From: Lanius collurio
Taxonomy: Eukaryota; Chordata; Aves; Passeriformes; Laniidae
Reading direction: 5' to 3'
NCBI GenBank assembly: GCA_020086605.1
Contig: JACBWW010000015.1
Location: 15,503,081 to 15,567,080 of the forward strand
Length of the DNA: 64,000 nucleotides
In this document: positions 43,201 through 53,100 of the stretch, piece after piece
Layout of the letters: each line of letters opens with the position of its first letter
Position numbering within the stretch: position 1 is the first letter of the stretch
Notes under the pieces: model-generated
The model's database searches: none
What the model saw: the letters and a program-made list of their open reading frames with translations, nothing else
Told to the model about the DNA's origin: nothing
Made by a program: the position numbers and the translations under genes

Positions 43201-45688
43201 GAAGAGGGGAAAAAAATATTTTCAATCAAAAATACCAAATGCTCTTATCTCAAATTAAAGTAGCAAAATTTTGCTTAATATTTTGTTATTATTTCCCATA
43301 TTTACAACGTTAATATATTTTTACCTACTATTTTCATGCATAGATATCTGCAAAGAAATTTGCCTAAAAAAGAATTCCAGGAAAAAGAGCCTCGCTGCCA
43401 CAAATTATAATAAGAATGAGGAATTCTCTCTACAAAGGAGAAAACACGCAACTACTACAACAGACCTGAGGTAAATGAGCTTTAGGCTGACTAGAGTCTC
43501 ACTTGAAATAAATAATTTTTTTATAAATCAGACCTTGAGCTACATTGCCTGCAGAGTGATCCAGTCACACAGACCTAGAAACAAAATGTGCTGCAGCACA
43601 TCTATCCCTCCATACAGGCACTCACCCTGTAAAACAAGTTATTTTTGGGCTTATACAAAAGTTTCAGCAGCAAGGATTGCCTTGAGGTATCCAGTCCCTA
43701 AGCAAGTGAACAGCTCAGCTGGTTAGATTACTATTTCAAACCAGCACAAATGAAAAGGGGAAAAGTGAGAGATTCAGCAGCCAGACAGTCTTGATCAAAA
43801 CCAAAATAACACTAAAAAAGCCATGGAGTATTACTCCCATCATAATCATTACATGCCTTTAAAAATAGCTAATTGTGTAGATTTGGTAAGCTCATGGAAC
43901 ACATGTCCAGAAATGGATTTCAGTAATAAAAACTTCACAGACTTCTAATACAACATGTAAAGAATGTCACAGCACTGCAAATGCTCAAACCCATCTCTAA
44001 CATTCACCAGCAAGGTTCAAATATGCTGGAACTCTGTCCAGGCTTCATTTCTCTACTCCTTGAAAGGCAACATGCTTGCACAGATTACTGCTTCTGTACT
44101 CAGGCAGCCCAGTTAGGGGTACCTTAGGTACAGCTACACCGCAATCTGCTGCCTCAGCAAAGGAATACAAAGGAAACCCTTGGAGCTCTGTCACCCCACA
44201 GAGTTTGCTCCTCTTATCCCTAAGAAACACAAGAAATTTGGGAAACATCATACCATCAGTTTATGTTTAGCTCTCAGATAAAAATCAAGGTAAGTTTTCC
44301 AGAGTCTAAGAATAAGTGTTTAAATGCAAGTTACCCTCCTCCATGGCAGAATCTTGCTCTGTAGTCTTTTTTAAAATTACTCTGTGAAAAAATAAGAATC
44401 AATTTTTACTAAGCATGATGACACTTGGCAGAAAAACAAGTAAGCAGATCTTGAGGATTCTCGAGACACCTTAAAGTAGTGGGAAAGTGGGATTTACTGT
44501 AGCATTGCTTTTCTTAGAATGCCACAGTGTCTCTTCATACACCCGAGTATAACCAAAATCATTCCAATAGCTGACAGAACTCCAGTCATTTACCACAACT
44601 AGAGCAGTAATAATTCAAGAAGTAGTGCATTATCAGTGTTGCCTTCTGTGACAACAAATGAAATAAAGCCGCTCACCTGGGAACTGGCAACAGCTGTCGA
44701 GCATAAAAGAGGAAGAAAGGGAAAGAAAAATTCAAGAGTAAAGCAGAGTACAGTTCTTAATTAATGTGACAGGAAAACATCTCAAAAAATGTAAACGTTT
44801 AGCTGAAAAACAACTATAACCTCTTCCTGATTCGTGTAAATTTAAACAGTATATGCAGTGTGGAGATTGTCTAGTCCAACACAAGAGAATTCAGTACGTT
44901 TTTCTGAAGCTTGCCATACTGACAGTACTTTGCACTTCTTCATGATTCCCCTTTGGATATTACTTCTGGTATCAAAATAACCAAACCCCACGTGGATTGA
45001 TTTCACTGCAAATTTTCAACATCGGTTTAAAGAGGCAGAAGGAAATTATAGCTGACAAGGGAAAACAACTGACCAAAAGCCACTACTTCAGAAACTATGC
45101 AGAACCACACTCCGCAGTCAATCTGGCACTCGAGCTTAAAGCCCTTCCTCCTGCAGCAGGGTGCAGCATAATGCATTGGCAAGTGACCTTGTGCACTAAA
45201 GAAATTAAAAATTCCTGTCACGGACCTAAAAGAGCCTTTAACAGTTCATTTATTATTGTGTTCGTGTCGCGCTAAACATGAAGACTTTTAAAACTTAAGC
45301 ACGATTCTAGCGTGCCTGGACAAGCGTCCTGCTCTTCATGTGCTCACTCGCCCGTGGAAGACGTCTCTCCACAGGCAGCCTGAGGGGAACAAGGGCTGGC
45401 ACAGACTTGTGCTCTGAGGGGAATGGGGATCTCGACAGACCAGCCCTCAGAGCGCAAGTGTCTGTGCCAGCAGCCGGACCCGGAGCGAGCGCGGAACCCC
45501 AATTCGGGCCTTCCTACCCCAGTCCCTCCCCTTAGGAGTGCGCCGAGGGCCGCGCCTCTGCGCTACGGGCGGGCCCAGACGCTGCCCACAACACACCAGG
45601 CAGGCAGGCAGGCAGACACACACACACGCAGACAGACAGAGACACACAGACCGGCGGCCCCGCGCTCTCTCACCAAGTCCTCCGCCAT
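28193..45688 (-). CDS. CENPC: CENPC, centromere protein C, complete spliced CDS (17 coding exons)
   Basis: CENP-C is the inner-kinetochore scaffold that links CENP-A nucleosomes and the CCAN to the Mis12 complex. Coding exons in transcript order: 45688-45674, 44381-44335, 43193-43132, 42804-42716, 41669-41579, 41475-41256, 40390-40187, 40011-39632, 39013-38167, 37616-37578, 36355-36282, 33372-33268, 32431-32333, 29779-29681, 29396-29242, 28802-28712, 28266-28193. They sum to 2691 nt (896 aa plus stop). All introns are GT-AG and all phases agree. Seen in order: N-terminal Mis12-binding segment (KKDYRARFC, about aa 10-18); CCAN-binding acidic patch (FLIDESDDAF, about aa 268-277); a long Lys/Ser-rich linker; the CENP-C motif (NVRRTKRIRLRPLEYW, about aa 697-712); and a C-terminal cupin dimerisation fold (about aa 770-896). 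Length is close to other vertebrate CENP-Cs (human 943 aa). Identification is firm; small uncertainties are the exon 5 donor and the extent of the UTRs. Confidence 0.97.
28712..28802 (-). CDS. CENPC: CENPC coding exon 16, cupin
   Basis: Encodes AFHIIRGKVIVTLHKTSYYL and then TAGDCFYVPAG, the G-D-x-F-Y-V-P turn of the cupin barrel. Donor GTGAGT in phase 1. Confidence 0.96.
29242..29396 (-). CDS. CENPC: CENPC coding exon 15, cupin
   Basis: Encodes DCINTASSHTYYVKDEAVEI and then LFATGRLILKPFKEKGHQFV, the first strands of the cupin dimerisation fold (human FSTGKLILGPQEEKGKQHVG). Exits phase 0 after DTI. Confidence 0.96.
29681..29779 (-). CDS. CENPC: CENPC coding exon 14
   Basis: Encodes RREIPASLDHTLADTSKPTI and then VLDPITNKEVHL. 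The DPxTxxE element matches human DPETREI, entering the cupin domain. Donor GTGAGT in phase 1. Confidence 0.92.
30968..31030 (+). repeat. Possible ancient amniote interspersed-repeat remnant in intergenic/intronic CENPC sequence
   Basis: CTAGACCAGGGTCCTGTCTCCCATCAGTGGCC resembles an old repeat seen across reptiles and birds ('...CCTGTCTCCGACAGTGGCC...'). Only about 60 bases can be matched by eye, within CENPC intron 13. Confidence 0.35.
32333..32431 (-). CDS. CENPC: CENPC coding exon 13
   Basis: Encodes GGLVISGLVHPQTPSPRKSK followed by a Lys-rich tail ending RDKT. Matches human GGFVISGVLSP. Acceptor TTGTTTCAG, donor GTATGA, phases 1 and 1. Confidence 0.92.
33268..33372 (-). CDS. CENPC: CENPC coding exon 12, CENP-C motif
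   Basis: Encodes VMPTNTPNVRRTKRIRLRPL and then EYWRGERINY. This is the family's signature CENP-C motif, which binds the acidic patch and the CENP-A tail of centromeric nucleosomes. The motif arginines and the paired aromatics YW are intact. Exits phase 1 after MEPSG. Confidence 0.97.
34330..34860 (-). mobile_element. LTR-like interspersed repeat in CENPC intron 11
   Basis: Reverse complement starts TGTTAAGGAAACTTTC and includes GGGACTGAATCCCCTTCACA, CAGCTGAGTCCTCAGCTCCT and CTCAATCTCTGGCTGGCACT. The same blocks occur in the same order on the plus strand at 54285-54890. The TG start, roughly 530-bp length and lack of coding suggest a solo LTR. Confidence 0.7.
35720..35890. repeat. A/C-rich low-complexity tract in CENPC intron 11
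   Basis: CA and CCAA-type repeats and poly-A interrupted by C lead into 14 C (35843-35856) followed by 24 A (35857-35880). Long ORFs on the minus strand here are artefacts of poly-Phe/Gly. Confidence 0.9.
36282..36355 (-). CDS. CENPC: CENPC coding exon 11
   Basis: Encodes GPVLEDCDKFASSSRSPEQD and ends SS, with donor GTAACG in phase 1 into the CENP-C motif exon. An acidic/Ser-rich run just before the motif, as in other vertebrates. Confidence 0.88.
37578..37616 (-). CDS. CENPC: CENPC coding exon 10 (39 nt)
   Basis: Small exon encoding DSFVAEKVVSCE. The phase-2 entry and exit connect HGLQ of exon 9 to SGPVLED of exon 11. Too short to prove alone; accepted because both splice sites and both phases fit. 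Confidence 0.8.
38167..39013 (-). CDS. CENPC: CENPC coding exon 9, large basic linker exon
   Basis: At 847 nt the largest exon, about aa 370-652. Very rich in Lys, Ser and Glu, with runs such as KKKQSAKKKLPKVKAAKRG and an acidic patch SSDSEPGEEELERESVELNE. Probably disordered. No RRPSDWW-like central motif of mammalian CENP-C is visible. Acceptor ATTGACAG, donor GTAAGC in phase 2. Confidence 0.93.
39632..40011 (-). CDS. CENPC: CENPC coding exon 8, CCAN-binding region
   Basis: Starts YSTSISPPSLQPLKHQ and contains ECEFLIDESDDAFSTSWISI, the counterpart of human EFIIDESDQSFASRSWITIP, which lies in the PEST-rich region that contacts CENP-H/I/K/M and CENP-L/N. The rest is Lys/Ser-rich and ends STCMG. 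Exit phase 1 at GTAAGT. Confidence 0.94.
40187..40390 (-). CDS. CENPC: CENPC coding exon 7
   Basis: Encodes LRFDDWNTPAAAKSCGEAG through RDELYNNSSE-type frames removed; in the correct frame it ends ATRTLGQR. The FDDW segment matches human NFDD. The donor GTTTGT is weak, but phase 2 (AG plus A) is exactly what exon 8 needs. Confidence 0.86.
41256..41475 (-). CDS. CENPC: CENPC coding exon 6
   Basis: Begins GQSCESRLKPATHNYVAASK after an ATGACAG acceptor and ends SPVVK across a phase-2 donor (GTAAGT). Low-complexity acidic and Ser-rich linker with no recognised fold. Confidence 0.88.
41579..41669 (-). CDS. CENPC: CENPC coding exon 5, two possible donors
   Basis: Encodes PKAGSAKSVKTARKSAEPSP and more Ser/Pro/Arg-rich sequence. 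The full exon ends at AGAG|GTTGGT. An internal CCC|GTAAGT at 41633/41632 would shorten it by 54 nt without changing phase. Which donor is used cannot be told from sequence alone. Confidence 0.78.
42716..42804 (-). CDS. CENPC: CENPC coding exon 4
   Basis: Encodes a Ser/Thr-rich stretch beginning SCSSDLTINSPNYSTF and ending MQSRK. Acceptor TTCATAG, donor GTGAGT, exit phase 0. Confidence 0.88.
43132..43193 (-). CDS. CENPC: CENPC coding exon 3
   Basis: Encodes NKIDVQPGQNVIKLIQDCFE, closely matching the human GQNVLEILQDCFEE block. Enters with two bases carried over and leaves in phase 1 at donor GTAAGC. Confidence 0.94.
44335..44381 (-). CDS. CENPC: CENPC coding exon 2, Mis12-binding N terminus
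   Basis: Acceptor TTTTTTCACAG; encodes SNFKKDYRARFCHGG and ends with two bases before donor GTAACT. The YRARFC core corresponds to human YRRRFC, part of the segment that binds the Mis12 complex. Confidence 0.93.
45597..45652. repeat. CAGG / CA / GACA microsatellite in CENPC intron 1
   Basis: Short tandem CAGG units, then CA units, then GACA units. In transcript direction it begins about 21 bases after the exon 1 donor. Confidence 0.85.
45674..45688 (-). CDS. CENPC: CENPC coding exon 1 (start codon)
   Basis: Encodes MAEDL and then donor GTGAGA. The start was chosen because this ATG lies in the CpG island, is followed within five codons by a donor in phase 0, and joins exon 2 to give an N terminus like that of vertebrate CENP-C. 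The 5'UTR should extend to higher coordinates. Confidence 0.88.
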
Positions 45689-45960
45689 CCCGGACCGGGG
45701 CCGGCGCGCGCCCCCCGCGCCACCTTCGAACCTCGCGCGCCTTTCCCGGCGGGCGCGCGCGCACGGCCGGCGGGAGGCAGCGCCGCGGCCGCGCCCCCCC
45801 GGCCCCGTCCCATTGGTCGGCCGCCGCCGCGCGCCACGGAGGGCAGCTGGTTTAGGCGCGCGGGGCCTTTGCGCCTGCGCAGGAGCAGCGGTTGCCATCG
45901 CCGCCGCCTCTCTCCTGCCCGCCTTTCTCTGAGGGGACGGGCGGGGGACACTTCTCGTTC

Positions 45961-48900
45961 TTCAATTTCCCCCGCAGGAAACGCCGTTCAAATCCTCGGA
46001 TTTCCAAACGCTACAAAATATCCACTGTCACCACGGGTCTAGGCAATTTTTTATTTACAACTCTACTGAAGAACTCAACAATGAGCAACAAAAAACGGCT
46101 TGAGAACGTAAGGCCACAGTACCTTACAGTGCCGGCAAAACAATGCCCAAAAAAGTAGTTTTAAGTGATGCTTTTTATCACACACTTGCGACCACCAGGT
46201 CTCGTGGAACACCAGGTCTCGCTATTCCTATTCTTTCTGACCACTAAAGGGACGGTGCTGCTCAGTATACATCAGGTCAGAGTTGAAAATTGTAGGAAAT
46301 TCAAACTCCTACGCTGCAGAAGTGGGAACTTAACACTTCCCTCTCTCTCCTGTGCCATACAAAAGGATTCACTTTAGCAACACATATCTACGGCTGTTAC
46401 CAGTCCTGGAACTCACGGCACCTTTAAGCTTGAGCCCCAATCAGCATTGTGCACCATGGATAAGCACCTGCACCAGCTACTTCATCAACCACACAAAATT
46501 TACCTTTACAAAAATAAGTGCTCAAAAGATGTCTGGTCAAATTTATCAACCTTTGGACAAAGGTTTAGATTACTGCATTGTGCTGCACATATGCTTTCTT
46601 TAATTGCACAGGAATTGATAAACTGTCAAGTTCAGTCCCTCTCTTAAAACAACTAGCCTACATCCAAATAGTTTCAAAGACACAAGGAAAATTTAAGAAC
46701 ATGAAGGTCATGAACTTATCTAAAATCTTTACTTGTGTTTGATGACAAGTCTGACAGATGTACAAACCCTCTGCCTAGCTCAAACCCACATTATTTCAGG
46801 ATTTGAGAAGCCATGAAGAGGTGACAGAGGCCCAGCTGGTGCCAGAGTTGTTCTTCCTACATATCACTATTCTTGAATAGCTTTATCTTTTTAATAAGCA
46901 GTCACATGTTCCCCGTATACAGGAAAAGGGTGGGAAAATAATATGGACATCTACTTTTTACTTGTGGTATAGATAATAAAGCCTAAACCCATCTGATCCA
47001 CCAAAGCAGTCCTGTTAACTGTATCGAGACCCTTACACAGAATCCTCATTACTCCTAACGCTGAAGAAACGTTACCTAACCAGAGAAAGGCTGAGCAGGC
47101 TGCTTAATGCTTTGCAAGCACAAACATTCCTGCATCTATTAAGAGCAATAACAATTCAGGGAAAGCTAGTATAAATGAGCAAACTCTTCAAGAAAGCATT
47201 TGAGTCAGAAGGATCTTCATTACTCATATAAAACCTGACTCGGGCAAATCAACTGCTCTCTTAAGAATAACATTTTGAAGGAAAGCTATTTGAAGTGCTC
47301 TAGTGGAAAGACTGTTCTTCACTCTTGCAGGAAGACAGCATGCTCTAGCTGCTCCACGAGAATAGTGCATCAAACAGTCTTAGACAAATACAAGCTTTCA
47401 CTGCAATGAATAAAAAAAAAAAGAGAAAAAGCAGTTCTCAGATTCCAGGTAATACTACGAGCCTCTAGCTTAGTAGCACTGTTGGTGACAACGTTGGAGA
47501 TTTGGAAGATCAGCACCCCAAAATTCCCTTGCCCAGTTTGACAGAGCCTTTGTAGTGAGATCATGCTGAGCACCTGCAGAGACTTTTGATAAAAAGGAGA
47601 ACAGACTGGGAAACAGGCTCTGTCAAACACAAATTCACACTGAATCAGCACACTCCACTGCACAAGCTTCAATATAAACACATTCACTTTCCATATCAGC
47701 AATTCAAAAAGGTTTAAAACACAAAGAACAGTTTTAATGACACACCTACCATGCTGACGTCTTCTACAGAAAGTCCTCTTGAAGTCATTAGTTGTGAGAT
47801 TTTACATATATTAATTTATATCCAAAAAATTTAGAGGTGTGCTAATAAATATCTAGAGCCATTGTGCATTTTCAGTTTTTCTATAACCAACTTTTTACCT
47901 GAGCAGAACCCATCCACAGAGCATCCATCCATCCAACACATGCAATAAGAGCAGCATAAAGATACAGCCATGTCTGTAAATTCCATCCGTGATCCCTGCC
48001 AGCCTCGACCTGGACTTTTTATAAGGCTCTCAAAGGTGCTCATGCTGTCATTAATAAAAGCCACTGCATTAATTACATCTGACAGTGTACTTTAAACCCT
48101 GAGGACAGTCGTATAGCATTCTAGAATAGTACTTCACTATTTTTAAATGCTGCTTATTTCAAAAGCACAAGCATGATGTTAACACCACACTAATGTATCA
48201 GAGTATACTTACTCAAAGTTTTGTCTCCCAGCCTCCAAATATGAGAGATGACAGTGTTTTCAACTTGACCTAAACCTTTAAGTGATCCTTAGCACTAATT
48301 AGTGATATCAGTTAACAGTTCAGATTCTAATACTGCCACATTGAAATACATTGTAGCTGTTATTTAGAAGTGGAAACTTACTGTCTGCTTCTGCCTCCTC
48401 TGCACTCTAAATGTAGTCAGCTTTTCTCATGTTGCAAAAAGTTTCTCTAAAAGAAGCTCTTAAAAAGCAAATTAGGCAGTTTAAAAAGCAGTATTATTAA
48501 TCTAGAAAATTACAGCTATAAACTAAACTGACTGTAAAACTATATACACCTTCCAGAAGACATCCTGCACATAAGACTGAATCCAAAATATTGACATAAT
48601 TGTATTGATTCCAGCTACTCAGTTCTATATATCTTGGTATACAGGTTCTCAACCTTAACACCTGTTATTCCTGACTACAACAGAGAAGGAAAGAAGTAGT
48701 AAAACTCCTGACCAATAGTGTTCATTAAATGTGAAGACATTCCTAAAGCTTAATAAATTATGACTGAAGATAAACAGCTAAGCTGTTAACAGCTTTTGCA
48801 ACAGCTGCAGGACATAATGTGCAATAACAATCTCTAAAGTTTAAACACATGAGAAGGTTTTTCAGTTTCTAAGTTTTTTATTCTAACCTCACATTGCTCT

Positions 48901-50020
48901 ACCATGATGGGGAGAAAAAAAACCTATTACCTTCAGTATCCAGTGTTTAAATGATAGAGTCAAATTACGATGTTTCTGCAACACACCTCTGCCTCACCAC
49001 AGCAACAAAACTACTTCATAATGATTTCCAATTAAGCAGAATTTTTACACTTAGATATCCTAGTAACTGACCAATGAAGGCAAAAACCTCACTGTTCAGT
49101 GCAGCTCAGACTTATGCTGAGGACATACAGCACAACGATTTGCTATATGGAAATAATACCAAAAGGAGCAGCTGAGGAAACTGTCTGCTGTGACAAACAT
49201 CCAGAGGTATTTGTCTTTTCCTCCCTTTAAAGTCATCAAGTGCTACAGCGATTTTAATTTGGTGAGGGCAGAAAGGCTCAACCACATTTTGTCTTTGTTG
49301 AAGACCAAGTTTTATTGTTGAAAGTGCTAATTCGGCTCTCCGATAGGTTTTCACTTTCCCCTGCAGCATTCCACAAAGAACAGTCTTAGTGCAGATAATC
49401 AACATTTCCAGCTCTCTGAATTTCAGGGGAGTTTTGACAATTTACACTTCCTCCCTGTGTTTCCATGTTGAGACTGACACAAGATAGCTGTGCTGACCAT
49501 GGCACCACTAACCAGCCACACAAGAACCAGTTCCTCTGCTTTTAAGTGGGAGTTTAAGACTTTCAGATGGGTTAAATCTCATGTGTAGATGGCAAGAATG
49601 AAATTCTTGTTTGAGAATTAAGTAACATATGAAATGAATTTGAGATGTTCTTAGAACACCAGGAGTATCATAAAATGGTGCTTCTATTTTTTGCACTCTT
49701 CCCTAAGCAATGCCTAATTTGCACATAGGGACCATTCTTAGGTTCACCGTTCTTCTTCCTTTCCTCAATACAAATCTTGTCTTTAAGGTAAGGACTGGGC
49801 ATTCCATCTCACAGAGTGACCAATCCTCCTTTGGGCGAACAGGTTTGAAGAATACAGGAGCAGAAGAAACAAATCAGTTTGTCTTCAGTGCAAAGCCACT
49901 GATTTTCACCATTTAATTAAGGCTTCACCAAAAAGAAATATATAGTACCATCTTTAATAGCTGCAAATTAGCACTCCTTTCAGAACAAATGGTCCATGAG
50001 TGACTTTTGTGTCTCTACCA
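45961..50020. other. UBA6-CENPC intergenic space and UBA6 3'UTR
   Basis: The right part should hold the UBA6 3'UTR. No SH2 or PH-domain exon of STAP1 and no other gene was recognised on either strand. Confidence 0.5.
49311..49316 (-). terminator. Candidate UBA6 polyadenylation signal
   Basis: AATAAA on the minus strand, about 705 bases past the UBA6 stop. It is the first canonical hexamer I noticed in the 3' flank. Usage is not shown. Confidence 0.35.
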
Positions 50021-50156
50021 TCAATTGTCTTCCTGAACAAAGTAGTATCTCACTGGTGGCCCTGGCAAGTCTTCTTCTCCATCAGTCTCTGGAGCAAATG
50101 ATACTGTCAAATCCACATACTTCTTATCAGCTGATGGCTTCACAAGCTTTTGCATC
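50021..50156 (-). CDS. UBA6: UBA6 last coding exon
   Basis: Encodes [20 protein letters not shown] and ends [15 protein letters not shown] then TGA. Completes the ubiquitin-fold domain. The final residues (VQEDN) differ from human SHDTD, a normal place for divergence. Confidence 0.97.
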
Positions 50157-53100
50157 CTATAAAGAAATGAAGAACAGTTTAAACATACCAGGATTGATAG
50201 TGGGAATTCGGGGCCAGATTAGGAGGAATTTCACTGCCAGCAATATGTACTGGCCTGGCATACCACAAACCAAATCAAAATAGAGAATAAGCCACCTCTA
50301 AATTTTGACATAAAAGTTGTTCCTCCACCTGAGCTTCAGCACATCATATTCCATTTCCCTGATAGACACAGCCCATTAGTGAGCTATTACACTGTTCCTC
50401 CACGAGTGCTCAGTACAAAAGAGAAGAGCACATGGCCACTTTCAGACGGGATTCCTCACAGAAACAACTTCCCCTTAGCATCCTACTGAGGCACAAGGCA
50501 AAGTTAGCTTCTGTGCAGGATTTGGGTCAATGAAGAGCAGTTAAGTTTTCTGTCTACCAATGAACACAAGTTTTAATGCATTAGGAAGAACCATTACAGT
50601 GCAGAAACTAGATTGTGAGTTCTGATGGAAAGTAATTCTACTGGGGTTAAGATGTTAAGTCCTTGAATTTCAAAGGTGAATAGCAACAAGGGGGAAAAGC
50701 CAGCCATGATCTGGGACTTTTTTATTCATGACCACAGTTGGAGTTTAAACTCTGTAAGCATGTCACATGGTAGTGCAACTTTCCCCACTTGCCCTCTGCA
50801 CTCTCAAAAGCTGCAATCAGTGCTTGAAGTTGCACACTGGAATACTGAAGGAGGTCAGCCAACCTCACTTTCACCATATATCTGTGGATGACTCAAAATT
50901 ATTTTCTTCCTAACCTGGAGCACTAGTTCCTTAGGCCAGCTCAAATGCTAGGAGGCTGGGAAATGGAGCCACTCACTTCTATTCCTCACAGGCCATCTAG
51001 AGAAGTATTTCCCTTCTGGATATGCCTTAGTGTGCAGGTCAAAAAGCTGGTATCCTTGAAGTACTTCTTTCCTTGCAAGAACACAAAGCAGCCTCTTTTC
51101 AGCAGAGATACTGAGGTCCTATTCATTTCCAAGAGGAAGTCCTAAGCTACTATGTCTCTAAAACTTGCTTTTAAGGAGTATGCTATCTGTTAATGCTGCA
51201 ATTCTGAAATGAATAAGCAGTCTAATAATGCTTGTTATATTACAGCAAGATTTTAAACAACTTGAGAAAAAACAAATACACAAACAAGACCACAGTTTGC
51301 TGTGCAAATATCCTATGAAGCTTTTGGCACTGTTTGTAACAGAACCCCAAGCTGCTGTTACTCCCTGAAAAGCTGGACTCAAATCTCAGAGTAGTAAGAA
51401 ATCCTGATATTCACAAGAAGGCAGCTCACACCATAACTTTGACTTCATTACATACCCCACTCACTCAAAATTATTTATACAGCTGTAAGAGAAAGCATAT
51501 AAGCAACTTCTTTGGAGACAAGCTGTAATTCTCATTTTAGTATGCCAGGCAATCTGTAGCTTAGAGGCTCTTCTCTTCCTAGGAGTTTGAAGAGGCTTGC
51601 TCATACTACTTTGCCTGATATTACCTACTGGCAGGCCTTCAAAACAGTACTGAGCAGTGCATCCACTTGCTTCAGCAAAGCCTGTGAGCACTGACCAGCA
51701 CACACTTTAGAGGAGCTGCAAGGAAGACATTTTAAGCTAAAGTAGTTCAATCAACAGGTATAAGGCAGAACTAAACCTAGGTGAGATCTGGCTGTTATTT
51801 TGCAAAGGCCTTCAGTCAAAACCCAGTGCCCTGCCTTCACATCCTGCCAAACTCCCAGTGTGCAATACCTCAATTTCCTGTCTGTAGGCAGCATTGCAAA
51901 GCCTTTGAGAATAACAACATTTTTCAAAAGGGCTAAAGTGGTGTAGAATCTTATGCAATTACTGCAACTGAACACACTTCCAGAAATCTTAAAACTGCAA
52001 GCAACACATTAACTCCTTCAGAGCTAAGCTGCTAAATATTAGCAGTAGTTTTAAGCCAGTTCAAAAGGTTCTAGTAATCTTGTTCTGTTTGAACCATGGT
52101 ACATTCTTTCCCCTCAAAAAATTACTGTCAGACTTCTTTAGCTTTCTCATTCTGGTATTCAACAGTTAAAGCAGCAAGTCTCCTTTCCTCATCACAGAAG
52201 TCAGTTCATTTTCTCTTTTCTATTTTCTCTTTTTTTTACAAAAGAAAGAAATTATATTTTTTCTTTCCAAAGTATTAATGACTAGAAACCACTTTGAGAG
52301 AAAGCGCTGCTGTCAGACACACGTCCTTTTGATACAACAAACAAACATAATTTATATGTGCACTTGCATCCCTAAATCCATTTTCCAGTTATACTTACGT
52401 CAACTTTAATCTTTTAATATGGCCTGGCATCACAGGAACATAGAGCATTTTGACTCCTTGTACAACCATAGTTGGTTCAATTCCATACTTCTCCTGGAAT
52501 TCACAAATTAAAACTTATGAAAAGACTAGAATATCTGCCCAAAGCAGCAGATACTACTGCTGCTAATACTACAGATAATTATTCCAATCCATAGGATCCA
52601 CACCAGAAAACCTGCTAATGCATGGACACTAACAGAAGTTTTATTATGATACATTTGAGGCAACTGAATTAACAAAGAATTTGAAAACAGGCTTGGATGC
52701 CTTTTACTTCGAGACATTCCCATTGACATTAGTAATTACTAAAATTATTCTGCTTTGAAAAGAAACTTGATGGAAATAAAAAACGAAACACAATTCAACA
52801 ACCCAAACCAAGAAACTCCTTTCCTTTTGTCTTGTATTAACCCAGGACAGTAGATAACTTACTCTGACCGCATTTATGAAGTCCAACAGAGTAAAATCCT
52901 CTTTCCCATAAATTGTCCACCTGTCCCAGATGGTAAATGATATCCCATTTCTGTTTTAAAAAGTGAAAGGTTGCCACTTTAGAATGTGAATTCAGTCATT
53001 TCCTTTAAAAGCATATTGAAGAACTGCCATGTCTTCTTAGCGATGTGCTATTTAATCTTGAGCAAAAATCTCTTCCCTCTCTGATGCCATTTCTCCAGCC

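Larger units (their letters stand above)
45440..45960. promoter_or_regulatory. CpG-island promoter of CENPC
   Basis: The only dense CpG cluster in the window, covering CENPC coding exon 1 and its upstream flank. On the minus strand a CCAAT box (ATTGG on plus at 45812-45816) lies about 125 bp upstream of the ATG. An NRF1-like palindrome TGCGCCTGCGCA lies at 45870-45881. There is no clear TATA box. This arrangement suits a broadly expressed cell-cycle gene. CpG islands often fire in both directions, so an upstream antisense transcript toward 46 kb is possible but unproven. Confidence 0.8.

Noticed and set aside
45423..45951. Arg/Pro/Ala-rich open frames of 93-169 codons in the CpG island
   Set aside because: GC-rich island sequence yields long frames by composition; only the minus-strand MAEDL start with its donor fits a gene.
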